A stretch of DNA of 64,000 nucleotides. Origin: JAKFEW01 sp036675505. GTDB lineage: Bacteria > Cyanobacteriota > Sericytochromatia > S15B-MN24 > JAQBPE01. The notes below the pieces were generated by a model. That model saw nothing but the letters and a program-made list of their open reading frames with translations. It was not told where the DNA came from and ran no database searches. The DNA is taken from contig JAKFEW010000041.1 of NCBI GenBank assembly GCA_036675505.1, forward strand, positions 1-64,000, read 5' to 3'. This document shows positions 42,147 to 50,956 of this stretch, one piece after another (positions within the stretch are counted from its first letter, which is position 1; every line of letters starts with the position of its first letter). Position numbers and translations under genes: made by a program.

Positions 42147-43472
42147 TTGAAGCCCGTTCCCGCCCGCATTCCGCAATTCCTGCTGGGACTCGCCCTCGCC
42201 GCGGGCTTCGCGCCGCCGGCCGCCGCCGCCACGCATCAGTATGCGCCCGGCGTGCCGTTGCACCACCACACGCTGCCGAACGGCCTGCAGGTGCTGCTGC
42301 TGCCCCTGCCCACCAGCCCGGTCACCACGATGCACACCTGGGTGCGCGCGGGCAGCCGCGACGAGCGGCCGGGCATCACGGGCATCGCCCACCTCTTCGA
42401 GCATATGATGTTCCGGCCGGTGCGTCCTGGCGCGAAGAGCTACTTCGACAAGGCGTCCGAGCTCGGCCTGGATTACAACGCCAGCACGCGCTTCAACGCG
42501 ACGGACTACCACGAGACCTTCAAGCCGTCGGCGCTCGCGCGCGTGGTGGCGATGGACGCCGAGCGTTTCAAGCACCTGCGCGTGACCGACGAGCTGTTGA
42601 AGATCGAGCGCGAGGCCGTGCGCAGCGAGTACTCCACGAAGCTCGACGCGAGCCCGGTCGTCGACCTGTGGTTCCAGATCTACCGCAAGGCCTTCCCCGG
42701 CCACCCGTACGGCTGGCACATCGTGGGCGAGCGCGAAGACCTCGACCGCATCGGCGCCGCGGACTGCAACCGCTTCTTCGCGACCAACTACACGCCGAAC
42801 AACACGATGATCGTGATCGCGGGCCCGATCGAGCCCCGGGCGACGCTGGCGCTGATCAACCGCGAGTGGGGCGATTGGAAGCGCGGCCCGGCCAAGGCGC
42901 CCTGGACCAACGAGCCGCGGCCAGGCACCGCGCCGGTGTTCGCCAAGGGCAAGCTTGCGGCGCCCACCAAGTACGTGCTGATGGGCTGGCGCATCCCGGA
43001 GCGCACGCGTGCGGATCGGCTCGTGCACGACCTCACGGATTTCATCCTGTTCAACGAGCGCACCAGCCTCGCGGCGAAGCGCCTGCTCGACGAGAAGCAC
43101 CTCGCGAGCGAGGCCGACTCCTTCAATACGGATTACGACATCGGGCTCTCCAAGCTCTTCGTCGTGCCCAACGCGAACGTGGCGCCCGCGACGATCGTGG
43201 ACGAGGCCCAGGCGGCGATCGACGGCTTCGACAAGCTGCCCGACGCGGACTTCCAGGCCTACCGCGAGTACTTCGGCGTGTTCCAGCGCGAGCGCCAGCT
43301 CAAGACCCAGGAGGTCACCAAGGCGCTCGGCCGCGCCTGGGCCTACGACGGGGACTTCCGCAACGCGATCGTCGACCCGCGGGCCGTGCTGAACGTCTCG
43401 CGGGCGGCGGTCTCGAAGGTCGTGAAGACCACCTACCGCCCCACCAACCGTGTCACGCTAGTGACCCCGTAG
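42147..43472 (+). CDS. M16-family zinc peptidase, catalytic subunit
   Basis: A 441-aa protein starting at TTG 42147, chosen because GGAGGTG lies just upstream and this start yields a normal signal peptide (IPQFLLGLALAAGFAPPAAAA). The inverted zinc motif is intact: IAHLFEHMMF (His82, Glu85, His86), with the third ligand expected in KIEREAVRSEY (about 161). M16 peptidases act on unfolded peptides inside a clam-shell dimer. The next gene encodes a homologous partner without the zinc site, so the two probably form a heterodimer in the periplasm. Confidence 0.9.
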   Translation: MKPVPARIPQFLLGLALAAGFAPPAAAATHQYAPGVPLHHHTLPNGLQVLLLPLPTSPVTTMHTWVRAGSRDERPGITGIAHLFEHMMFRPVRPGAKSYFDKASELGLDYNASTRFNATDYHETFKPSALARVVAMDAERFKHLRVTDELLKIEREAVRSEYSTKLDASPVVDLWFQIYRKAFPGHPYGWHIVGEREDLDRIGAADCNRFFATNYTPNNTMIVIAGPIEPRATLALINREWGDWKRGPAKAPWTNEPRPGTAPVFAKGKLAAPTKYVLMGWRIPERTRADRLVHDLTDFILFNERTSLAAKRLLDEKHLASEADSFNTDYDIGLSKLFVVPNANVAPATIVDEAQAAIDGFDKLPDADFQAYREYFGVFQRERQLKTQEVTKALGRAWAYDGDFRNAIVDPRAVLNVSRAAVSKVVKTTYRPTNRVTLVTP

Positions 43473-43481
43473 GAGCCGGAT

Positions 43482-44945
43482 ATGAAGCGCATCGCCCTGT
43501 CTCTGATCGCCCTGCTCCTCGTCCCAGCCCCTGCGGTGGCCCACCCTCCCGCCGGCAAGCGGATGGCAGATGCTGCCCCGCCGAAGATGAACGTGCCCGT
43601 GGCGCGAATCGCGCTGCCCGGATCCGGCGCGCCGCTCTACGCCCTGCGGGACGGGCGGCTGCCGCGGGTCTGGTGGCACCTCTACCTCGAGGCCGGCGAG
43701 CGGTTCGTGCCGACGAAGTACGCGGGCATGTCCACCGTGGCGGCCGACGTGCTCGATCAGGGGCCCGCGAGCATGAAGCTCGCGGACTACCGCCAGCACC
43801 TCTTCCGCCAGGGGGCCGCGATCGGCTGGGAGGCCACCAACCGCTTCTTGATCGCCCACGTGAAGTGCCGGCCGGACCAGCTCGCGGCGATGGCCGCCCT
43901 GGTGCGCCGCACGGCGCGCGAGCCCCGGCTCGCGGGCGGTGAGCTCGAGCGGGCGCGCGATCGCGTGCTGACGCTGCGCCGGGCGCTCGATGACGACATG
44001 CGCCAGGCCACCTTCATGTACGGCAAGCAGAAGCTGTATGAGTTCCGGCCGGAGGCGCGCATGCCGGAAGGCTGGCCGTCGAGCATCGCGGCGATCGGCC
44101 GCCGGGACCTCGAGAGCTGGCTCAGCGCCCACCTCGCGCGTCCGGCGGCGTTCCTGGCCGCGGCGGGTCCTGTCGCGCCGGCCCGCCTCGCGCAAGCCGC
44201 GGGCCCGGCGCTCGCCGGCTGGCTCACGCCCTACCGTGGTGCGCGCGCGGCGATGCCGCCCGCGCCGACCGGGCGGCGGGTGGTGCTGATCGACAAGCCC
44301 GGCGCGACCGACAACCAGATCTATATGCTCACGCCGATGGCGGTGGACCTCGCGGGCCCGGCGGCTCCGGCGGCCGAGGTGTTCTTCGCCGGCATGGGCC
44401 GCGACCTCGGCAGCCGCCTCGGCGCCTTGCGGGTGAAACGCGGGCTGACGTACGGCGCGAACAGCGGCTTCCGGCCGCAGGAGTGGCCGAGCTGGTACTT
44501 CTACTCCTTCGGCGGGATCCCCCAGACGCCGCAGATCGTGGCGGGCGCCTTCGAGCTCTTCGCCGCCGCGCGCACGGGCCTTTCGGCCGACGAGGTGGCG
44601 CGGGCCAAGGATCAGCTGATCCAGGATCGCGCCGGCGACCTCGAGACGCCGCCCGAGCAGATCGAGGCCGTGGCCGGCGCCGTGGCGCTCGGCCTGCCGC
44701 CGGACCTGCCTTTCCGCGCGCCCGGCCGCCTCGCGGCGGTGACGACCGAAGCGGCGGCCCGCCCGGCAGCGGCCGCGGCGAGCCTCGATCACGCGTTGCT
44801 CGTGGTGATGGGCGACGCGAGCAAGATCCAGGCCCCGCTCACCGAGGCGCTACCGAAGGGCACGACGATTTCGGTGAAGTCGTTCGCGGAGATCGAGAAA
44901 GAGGCGCTGGGCGGCCTTGCATCAAGATCAACGACGATTGAATAA
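43482..44945 (+). CDS. M16-family peptidase-like partner lacking the zinc site
   Basis: A 487-aa protein with a signal peptide (LSLIALLLVPAPAVA). It aligns in layout with the M16 fold (RVWWHLYLEAGERFVPTKYAGMSTVAADVL where the catalytic helix should be) but the HxxEH motif is absent. The C-terminal half keeps the typical RLGALRVKRGLTYGANSGF and YFYSFGGIP strands, including the R/Y pair that binds substrate in two-subunit M16B enzymes. Starts nine bases after its catalytic neighbour, so co-translated. Confidence 0.88.
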   Translation: MKRIALSLIALLLVPAPAVAHPPAGKRMADAAPPKMNVPVARIALPGSGAPLYALRDGRLPRVWWHLYLEAGERFVPTKYAGMSTVAADVLDQGPASMKLADYRQHLFRQGAAIGWEATNRFLIAHVKCRPDQLAAMAALVRRTAREPRLAGGELERARDRVLTLRRALDDDMRQATFMYGKQKLYEFRPEARMPEGWPSSIAAIGRRDLESWLSAHLARPAAFLAAAGPVAPARLAQAAGPALAGWLTPYRGARAAMPPAPTGRRVVLIDKPGATDNQIYMLTPMAVDLAGPAAPAAEVFFAGMGRDLGSRLGALRVKRGLTYGANSGFRPQEWPSWYFYSFGGIPQTPQIVAGAFELFAAARTGLSADEVARAKDQLIQDRAGDLETPPEQIEAVAGAVALGLPPDLPFRAPGRLAAVTTEAAARPAAAAASLDHALLVVMGDASKIQAPLTEALPKGTTISVKSFAEIEKEALGGLASRSTTIE

Positions 44946-44951
44946 GTGTTA

Positions 44952-45068
44952 GTTTTGAGATTTGAGTTTTGAGATTTGAGTTGGGTCGGTGTTCGTGCCC
45001 CAACCTAAGTAGCGTGGCTCCAAGTTTTCCGTCGCCCAACACAAATCTCAAAACTCAAATCTCAAAAC
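44952..45068. repeat. AT-rich 117-bp element with perfect 27-bp inverted repeats
   Basis: The left arm (44952-44978) and right arm (45042-45068) are exact reverse complements; each arm is a tandem duplication of GTTTTGAGATTTGA-type 13/14-mers. Inside them GTTGGG and CCCAAC extend the pairing. AT-rich sequence is striking in this genome. It lies between the convergent M16 partner and DUF1997-like genes, so it may be a bidirectional terminator, a MITE-like repeat, or both. Confidence 0.7.
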
Positions 45069-45077
45069 TTGATTCGT

Positions 45078-45623
45078 TTACCGTGGGGCGAGCCGGAAGT
45101 CGGCCAGCACCTTCTCGAACAGACAGCGCACGACCAGCCCGGCCCTGTAGCCCATGATGCCGTCCGCCGTGGACTGCAGCAACGCGCTCGGCACGAGCCG
45201 GAGCACGCCCGGCACCGGCACCTCGACCGTGACGGAGAACCCGAACTCGGCGGCCGTCGCGTCCGGCCGCGGTTCCGCGAGCCGCAGCTCGCCCTCGATG
45301 AAGCCCTTCACGACAGGATGGGGGCTCACGACCTTTTCGCGATCGAAATCGAGCGGCGCGAGCCGCATGTGATCGCCCTGCCAGGTCGCCTCGAGGCAGG
45401 CGGCCATCACCACCTCGTAGCCGAAGCCGCCCATCGGGTGGTGGGTCAGGAGGTACGTGCCCGGCCGCGCGAGCGGGCGGATGCCGTCGACGCTCTCGAT
45501 CTTGCGCAAGAATGCGGGGACATCCCCGAAGTAAGTCTTCGCCGCGGCCGACCCGATCGGCAGCTCGGCGGCGGTGGCTCCCTGGCCCCGGACGATGATC
45601 ACGTCGTGATGTCCTTCTGTCAT
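45078..45623 (-). CDS. DUF1997/SRPBCC-like protein
   Basis: A 181-aa protein. The pattern of an SRPBCC (START-like) fold is visible: IGSAAAKTYFGDVPAFLRKIESVDGI at the start, MGGFGYEVVMAACLEATW, then FGFSVTVEVPVPGVLRLVPSALLQ and a long C-terminal helix (GLVVRCLFEKVLADF). The wording resembles DUF1997, a family mostly of cyanobacteria and plastids, from memory and without an alignment. No signal peptide. Function unknown; a hydrophobic-ligand cavity is the usual property of the fold. Confidence 0.6.
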   Translation of the reverse strand: MTEGHHDVIIVRGQGATAAELPIGSAAAKTYFGDVPAFLRKIESVDGIRPLARPGTYLLTHHPMGGFGYEVVMAACLEATWQGDHMRLAPLDFDREKVVSPHPVVKGFIEGELRLAEPRPDATAAEFGFSVTVEVPVPGVLRLVPSALLQSTADGIMGYRAGLVVRCLFEKVLADFRLAPR

Positions 45624-45755
45624 GGGCGCGCGGCGCGCCTTCCAGCCATATTGTTCCCGCCGACGCGCATTTCCAGCGGGTTACCCTCGCCTCGTCGTTG
45701 GAAGCCACGCCGGCCCGGGCTACGATCGCCCCATCGGACCACCGAGGAGGGCGCC

Positions 45756-46295
45756 ATGACACGGTTTTGGCTCAGCATGGCCGTGATGGCCATCGCCACC
45801 GGTTGCGCCCATGCGGCACCCAGCGCGCCACGGCTCGCGGCCCAGATCGCGAAGAACGCCGACATGCTCTTCGTGGTCTACGATCGCAACCAGGATCACC
45901 GCCTCGATCCCGGCGAGGCGCTCCGCCTCGCGTTGATCGGCGAGGCGTTCGCGGTCGTCGACAAGGATGCCGACGGGGCGATCAGCCGCGCCGAGTTCCT
46001 CGCGCCGGCCCGCCTCACCGAGCTCGAGGACGCGTTCCGCGACTTCACCATCCGCTGGGTGGGGCTCTCGGACGCAGACGGCGACGGGCGGCTCTCGCGG
46101 GCGGAGTACAACCAGGCGACGCTCGGGCCTGCGCCCGGGCTCGGCGCGATCCCGTTCCTCGACCCGGCCGGCGCGGCCTTCGCCGCGGCCGACGCGGACG
46201 CGGACGGCACGCTCGGGGCCGACGAGGCGCTCGTCCTTGTCGGCTGGCTGATCGAGAACGGCTGGCGCCTCGCGCCGCGCGGCGCCACCCCGTGA
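45756..46295 (+). CDS. Lipoprotein with four EF-hand-like loops
   Basis: A 179-aa protein from ATG 45756 (GAGGAGG upstream). The signal ends AIATGC (Cys 17). Four loops follow: DRNQDHRLDPGE, DKDADGAISRAE, DADGDGRLSRAE and DADADGTLGADE; the first lacks the central Gly and may be weak. Related in style to the other EF-hand lipoproteins here but not adjacent to them. Calcium binding in the envelope is expected. Confidence 0.85.
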   Translation: MTRFWLSMAVMAIATGCAHAAPSAPRLAAQIAKNADMLFVVYDRNQDHRLDPGEALRLALIGEAFAVVDKDADGAISRAEFLAPARLTELEDAFRDFTIRWVGLSDADGDGRLSRAEYNQATLGPAPGLGAIPFLDPAGAAFAAADADADGTLGADEALVLVGWLIENGWRLAPRGATP

Positions 46296-46587
46296 GCCGA
46301 TCCCCCGCGCTGGGGATAAAACCGCCATGCCGACGAAGCGACTGCTCGCAACCACCTGCCTCCTCGCCGCTGGCCCGGTCTGTTAAGGCTTGTAATGTTA
46401 CGCGGCCTTAACTTCGCCCGAATGCCGCGTCTTCATTCACGTCGAATGCCGGGAGGGTGTTTGTAACGGAAAATGAAGTGCCCGGGCTTCGTCCAGGCTG
46501 CCCAACTCGCCTCCTTGCGAGCGCGCCTATAGTGAGGGTGTGAGCAGCGCAGGCGCCCCCCCGCCCAGCGACGAGGAGAAGCCCCCG

Positions 46588-46764
46588 ATGAACCGCAAGA
46601 TCATCCAATTCCCGACGGCCCCGAAGGCCCCCACCGCTTCCAGCGCCGCACGCGGCTCGAGCGCCGAGTTGGAGCGCGCGCTGTTCCTCGCCGAGGCCGA
46701 GTTCGCCTGGGAGACGGCCACGGTGCCGCAGGCCACCCAGGTCTCCGCGCGCACCCTGTATTGA
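46588..46764 (+). CDS. Possible small protein, 58 aa
   Basis: Starts at ATG 46588 with GAGGAG upstream and a TATAGT -10-like hexamer at 46528-46533. The protein (MNRKIIQFPTAPKAP start, then ELERALFLAEAEFAWETA helix) has no known family. It has its own apparent promoter and a strong terminator after it, which is the main reason to call it. In-frame GTG 46540 would add 16 residues. Confidence 0.45.
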   Translation: MNRKIIQFPTAPKAPTASSAARGSSAELERALFLAEAEFAWETATVPQATQVSARTLY

Positions 46765-46804
46765 CGAGTTTTCCGGCCTCCTACCAATCTCCGATCTCCT
46801 GTCT

Positions 46805-46844
46805 GCCGCCGCCCCGGTTCCCGTAAGGGGGCCGGGGCGGCGGC
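46805..46844. terminator. 13-bp perfect hairpin
   Basis: GCCGCCGCCCCGG and CCGGGGCGGCGGC around a 14-base loop, between the small ORF and the convergent membrane-protein gene at 46870. Confidence 0.75.
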
Positions 46845-46869
46845 ATGAAAATCAGGGAGAAGGTGATGG

Positions 46870-47562
46870 CTACTCGCGGTGCTTGGCGGCCGGCAGCACC
46901 CGGTCGAGCAGGCCGAGCTGGATGCCCAGGGCGCCGGCGGTGCCGATCGCCATCGTGCCGACCTCGCGGCCCACGGCCTTGGCCGCGAACGGGAACCGGC
47001 AGGCGGCGAGGCCGACCATCACGCCGGTCAGGACCTTGTGCTTCATCACGAAGCCCGACACGGGCTTCCAGACCCAGTCGTGCAGCGGGTTGGCGACGAA
47101 CTTCGTGAAGCCGTCGGCGATCGGCTTGGCGGCCGCCTCGGGCAGCATTTCCTTGGTGACCTCCACGATCGCCGAGCCGAAGGTGCGGTCCCAGATGTCG
47201 TTCGCGACCATGCCGGCGGCGAAGCCCGCGGCGCCCACCAGGAAGGCGGGCAGGCCGACCGGGGCCAGGGCGGCCGCGGCGAGCGCGCCGCCGACCGTCC
47301 ACATGCCGAAGCCCAGGGAGTTCGCGACCACGCGGCCGACGTACTCGTTGGCCTTGATTTCGCCCTTGCGGTACTTCTGGCTCTCGAAGATGCCTTCGAT
47401 CGGCGCCGAGACCAACACGCCGGCCTTCACCTCGCGCACGAGCTCGTCACGCGAGATCTTCGCGCCGTGCGTGCCGACCATGCGGCGGGCGCGATCGCCC
47501 ACGGACGCCACAGGAGCGGCGGCGGGTGCGGTGCGAACGGTCGTCGTCGGGGTGATCGCCAC
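46870..47562 (-). CDS. Protein of unknown function with hydrophobic segments
   Basis: A 230-aa protein; GTG 47562 is chosen because GGAGG lies nine bases upstream (the TTG at 47577 would place the SD inside the gene). Two long hydrophobic stretches (MWTVGGALAAAALAPVGLPAFLVGAAGFAAGMVA and VLTGVMVGLAACRFPF) and a Gly-rich C-terminal helix (GTMAIGTAGALGIQLGLL) suggest membrane insertion. No recognised family. The TGCGTTAACGCA palindrome sits 56 bases upstream. Confidence 0.65.
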   Translation of the reverse strand: MAITPTTTVRTAPAAAPVASVGDRARRMVGTHGAKISRDELVREVKAGVLVSAPIEGIFESQKYRKGEIKANEYVGRVVANSLGFGMWTVGGALAAAALAPVGLPAFLVGAAGFAAGMVANDIWDRTFGSAIVEVTKEMLPEAAAKPIADGFTKFVANPLHDWVWKPVSGFVMKHKVLTGVMVGLAACRFPFAAKAVGREVGTMAIGTAGALGIQLGLLDRVLPAAKHRE

Positions 47563-47617
47563 GGGTGAAGCCTCCAAAGGGGGACACCAAGGCTATCGCC
47601 CCCGGCCGCGGCCAGGT

Positions 47618-47629
47618 TGCGTTAACGCA
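47618..47629. promoter_or_regulatory. 12-bp palindrome TGCGTTAACGCA upstream of 47562 gene
   Basis: A perfect 12-bp palindrome between two minus-strand genes, in an AT-rich patch with a TTAAATT sequence beside it that may be part of a promoter. Operator function is inferred from symmetry. Confidence 0.3.
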
Positions 47630-47660
47630 CCGTAATTTAACTAGGACTTCACCGCTGGGA

Positions 47661-48725
47661 TCAGGCCGGCGGCTTCATCACCGTCTTGCCGGTGTTCAAG
47701 AAGTTCACGAGCAGCTCGGTCAGCTGGTCGACGGCGCCGGGCGCCTTGTTCTGGCGGCGGTCGATCATCGCATGCGGCACGCCGGCTTCCTTCTCGAAGT
47801 GGAACCAGCCGTTCTCCTTCGCGCCGCCCGTGCGGTTGAAGTACTTGCGCACGAAGCCCTCGCCGGCGAGGCTGTCGCCCTCGGTGGTGATGAACTGGAC
47901 CGGCGCCTTGATGTCGTGGATCTTCACGCCCACGTCGCGCATCGCGAGCGCCGCGCCGTAGGACGGCTGGTTGTGCGGCATCGCGTTGGTCGCGACCGCC
48001 AGGCCGTTCTTGCCCTTCGGGACCCGGTCGAGCAGCTTGCCGAACGCGCCGAAGGTGGCCTTGTCGAGGCCCGCGAGGATCTTGAACACCCAGCCCAGGG
48101 CGCCATCCGCGCCGAGGAACGGGGCCATGTCGAAGACGCCCTTCACCTGCGGGTACATCTCGGCGGTGCGCAGCGCGAGGTTCGCGCCGCCCGAGAGGCC
48201 GGCCACCCAGACCGGCTGGCCGAGGGCTTCGGCTTCGGCGAAGCGGGCTTTCACGAACTCGTCGTACTTGTGGCGCTTCGCGGCAGAGATGAAGTGCTCG
48301 CCCGTGATCTGACCATCCGGCCGTGCGAAGCCGTGGCCGGGCATCCGCGGGGCGTAGACGTTGTAACCTTCCTTTTGGAGCCGCTTGGCGAGCTCCTCGT
48401 ACTGCCAGGGACCGGCCGTGAAGCCGTGGAACAGCATCACCGTGCCCTTCGCGTCGGGGCGGTGCAGGAACAGCGACTCGGCGTGGGCCTGGAGCCGCAC
48501 CTTGCCCTTGGCGTTGGCCGACTGCAGCAGCTTCTCCGTGGCGATGCGCTTCTCGATGCGCGTCGCGGCTGCCACGTAACCGTCCTTCGCCGCGACCTTC
48601 GCGACGTCGCGCGTGACGATCGCGGTGGCATCCTTCACGGCAGCCTTCGCGACGACCTCGCGGCCCTCGGCGACGAAGGTCTTGCGGGCCTGGGCGGTGG
48701 CGCGGCGGGTGAGGGTTTCCAGCAT
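47661..48725 (-). CDS. Alpha/beta hydrolase (serine esterase/lipase-like)
   Basis: A 354-aa protein. After about 85 helical N-terminal residues comes an alpha/beta hydrolase fold: GTVMLFHGFTAGPWQYEELA (oxyanion HG), VWVAGLSGGANLAL (nucleophile elbow, Ser in GLSGG), a possible acid in TTEGDSLAGE, and the catalytic His in GVPHAMID. Resembles monoglyceride-lipase/thermostable carboxylesterase relatives. No signal peptide. Same strand as the following membrane-protein gene, separated by 98 bases. Confidence 0.85.
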   Translation of the reverse strand: MLETLTRRATAQARKTFVAEGREVVAKAAVKDATAIVTRDVAKVAAKDGYVAAATRIEKRIATEKLLQSANAKGKVRLQAHAESLFLHRPDAKGTVMLFHGFTAGPWQYEELAKRLQKEGYNVYAPRMPGHGFARPDGQITGEHFISAAKRHKYDEFVKARFAEAEALGQPVWVAGLSGGANLALRTAEMYPQVKGVFDMAPFLGADGALGWVFKILAGLDKATFGAFGKLLDRVPKGKNGLAVATNAMPHNQPSYGAALAMRDVGVKIHDIKAPVQFITTEGDSLAGEGFVRKYFNRTGGAKENGWFHFEKEAGVPHAMIDRRQNKAPGAVDQLTELLVNFLNTGKTVMKPPA

Positions 48726-48828
48726 GGGGCGACTCCGAGTTGACGGTGCATTGACACCGCTCTTGTCGCCGTCCGCGCGATCGCCCTTGCGGATTCCGTC
48801 AATTCTTACCCCGGCCTTTACCGGGATT

Positions 48829-50769
48829 TCAGGTTTCCGCGCGCTGGCGCATCTCGTGGATGAAGCGCGAGGGCGTCACGTCCTTGGCGCTGCCGAAGCG
48901 CTGGCGCTCGCGGCCGTAGCTCAGGTGCAGGTACTTGCGCGCGCGCGTGATCGCGACGTAGCAAAGCCTACGCTCTTCGGCGAGGTCGCCGTCGTCGAGC
49001 GCGGTCTGGTAAGGCAGGATGCCCTCTTCCAGGCCGACGACGAAGACCGCGTCCCACTCGAGGCCCTTGCTCGCGTGGATCGTCATGATCTCGACGGCGC
49101 CCGTGCGCTTGTTGGCCTTGGGCGGCTTGGTGGCCGCATCGATGCGCGCGAAGAGGTCGCGCACGTCCTTGGGCTCCCAACGCTTGATCTGCGCGTGCAT
49201 GGCGGCCAGGCAATCCAGCTTCTGGGCCGACTCTTTTCCCTTGCCCTTCTCGAGCTTCGTCTTGTACTGGGTCTGGCTGATGATCTGGTAGTAGAGGTCC
49301 GCCACGGGCCCCTGGAACCGTTGCCAGCCGTGGATCATGGCGAGCACGTGCTTCACGAGGCCCTTCTGCGCGAGCGTCGGCAGCGGGATGTCGTCGACCT
49401 GGTGGGCCACCGAGACGAAGTCCGTCTGCTGGCGCTCGCTCTCGACCTTGAGCATCGCGAGCGCTTCGCGCGCGAGGCCGAGCTTGGCGAGCAGCTTCTC
49501 GAGCGCGAGGTCCGCGAGCGCGTGGCGGCCCCGGATCGAGAGGCGCATGTACGAGAGCGTCTCGGCGATTTCGGCCTGCTCGTAGAAGCTGCCGCTCTTC
49601 TTCACGGTGAACGGGATCTCGCGCTGGGTGAGCGCGTCGAGCAGCGGCATGCCCTGCGCGTGCGTGCGGATGAGGATCGCGATCTCATCCGGGATCGTGC
49701 CGTTCTTGATCAGCTCCTTGATGCGATCGCCCACCTCCTCGGCCTCGACGAAGTTGTCCTGGAACTGGCACGAATGCACGCTCTTCGGATCGCCGCGGCG
49801 CGAGGCCTTGATCGTCTTGTCGATCCGGCCGGCGTTGTGGGTGATCAGCGCGTTCGCCAGGTCCACGATCTGCGGCGTGGAGCGGTAATTCGTCTCGAGG
49901 AAGAGCTCCGTGGTGCCCGGGTAGTCCTTCTTGAAGTTCAGGATGTTGTTGAGGTCCGCGGCGCGGAAGCCGTAGATGCCTTGCGCGTCGTCGCCGACCG
50001 CGAAGATGTTGTTGCGCGGGCGCGCGAGCAGCCGCAGCAGCTCGTACTGCGCGCGGTTGGTGTCCTGGTACTCGTCGACCAACACGTGGGTGTAGCGGTC
50101 TTGCACGGCCCGGGCGATCGCCGGCTGCTCCTCCAGCAGCCGCACCGCGAGGCCGATCTGATCGTCGAAGTCCATCAGGTTCTGGCGCACCAGGCGCTTC
50201 TGGTAGGCGCCGTAGAGGTGGGCGTAGCGCACCTCTTCTTCGTCCGACGAGTGCCGCTTGATCGCGTCCGCGCTCACGAGCATGCACTTCGCGCGCGAGA
50301 TGAACATCGCGAGCTGGTCCCACTTGATGTCGGCCATGCTGTTCTCGCGCGCGAGCAGCTCGAACAGCGTGCGCTGGACCGGCGGCGTGACGAGCGCGGG
50401 GGCCTTGGGCGTCTGGAAGCCGAGCTTGTCGTAGTGGCCGTCGAGCAGGCGCAGGCAGATCGAGTGGAACGTGCCGATCGTGATCTGGTCCGCCGTCGAC
50501 TTGGCGCCCACGGCCTTCGTGACCCGCTCGGCCATCTCGGTCGCGGCCTTCTTGGTGAAGGTCACGGCCATGACCGCGTCGGGCCGGACGCCCTGCTGGA
50601 GCATGTAGCCGATGCGGTTGGTCAGCACCGTGGTCTTGCCCGAGCCGGGCGCCGCGACGACCAGCACCGGGCCGTCGAGCTGCATCACGGCGCGCTTCTG
50701 CTCGGGGTTGAGGCCCATGAGCAGGGGATTCGCCCCGGCGGAGCCGGCGAGCAGGGACAGCTGGGACAT
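48829..50769 (-). CDS. UvrD/PcrA/Rep-type superfamily 1 DNA helicase
   Basis: A 646-aa protein from ATG 50769. All SF1A motifs are present: motif I VVAAPGSGKTTVLTNRI, Ia AVTFTKKAATEMAERV, Ib TIGTFHSICLRLL, II LVDEYQDTN, III GDDAQGIYGFRAA, IV NYRSTPQIVDLAN, V IMTIHASKGLEWDAVFVVGLEEG and VI RRLCYVAITRAR. It unwinds DNA 3' to 5' in repair and replication restart. The length is a little short for PcrA/UvrD because the C-terminal extension after motif VI is only about 30 residues. Host-like GC, probably housekeeping. Confidence 0.93.
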   Translation of the reverse strand: MSQLSLLAGSAGANPLLMGLNPEQKRAVMQLDGPVLVVAAPGSGKTTVLTNRIGYMLQQGVRPDAVMAVTFTKKAATEMAERVTKAVGAKSTADQITIGTFHSICLRLLDGHYDKLGFQTPKAPALVTPPVQRTLFELLARENSMADIKWDQLAMFISRAKCMLVSADAIKRHSSDEEEVRYAHLYGAYQKRLVRQNLMDFDDQIGLAVRLLEEQPAIARAVQDRYTHVLVDEYQDTNRAQYELLRLLARPRNNIFAVGDDAQGIYGFRAADLNNILNFKKDYPGTTELFLETNYRSTPQIVDLANALITHNAGRIDKTIKASRRGDPKSVHSCQFQDNFVEAEEVGDRIKELIKNGTIPDEIAILIRTHAQGMPLLDALTQREIPFTVKKSGSFYEQAEIAETLSYMRLSIRGRHALADLALEKLLAKLGLAREALAMLKVESERQQTDFVSVAHQVDDIPLPTLAQKGLVKHVLAMIHGWQRFQGPVADLYYQIISQTQYKTKLEKGKGKESAQKLDCLAAMHAQIKRWEPKDVRDLFARIDAATKPPKANKRTGAVEIMTIHASKGLEWDAVFVVGLEEGILPYQTALDDGDLAEERRLCYVAITRARKYLHLSYGRERQRFGSAKDVTPSRFIHEMRQRAET

Positions 50770-50956
50770 GCGGACGGACCTTCCGGCGGGGAAGCGGGCT
50801 GAGAACCTCATTATAACAGGCTCTCGGCCATTTCGTCGATCCGCTGGCGGGCCGCGGCCTGCGGGCCGCCGAGCGGTGGTTCGCACGTCAAGCGCTCATT
50901 GAGCGAACTTTTCATCGCGCGCAAGATGGCCTCAGACGAAGTGAGGAGAAATCGCC

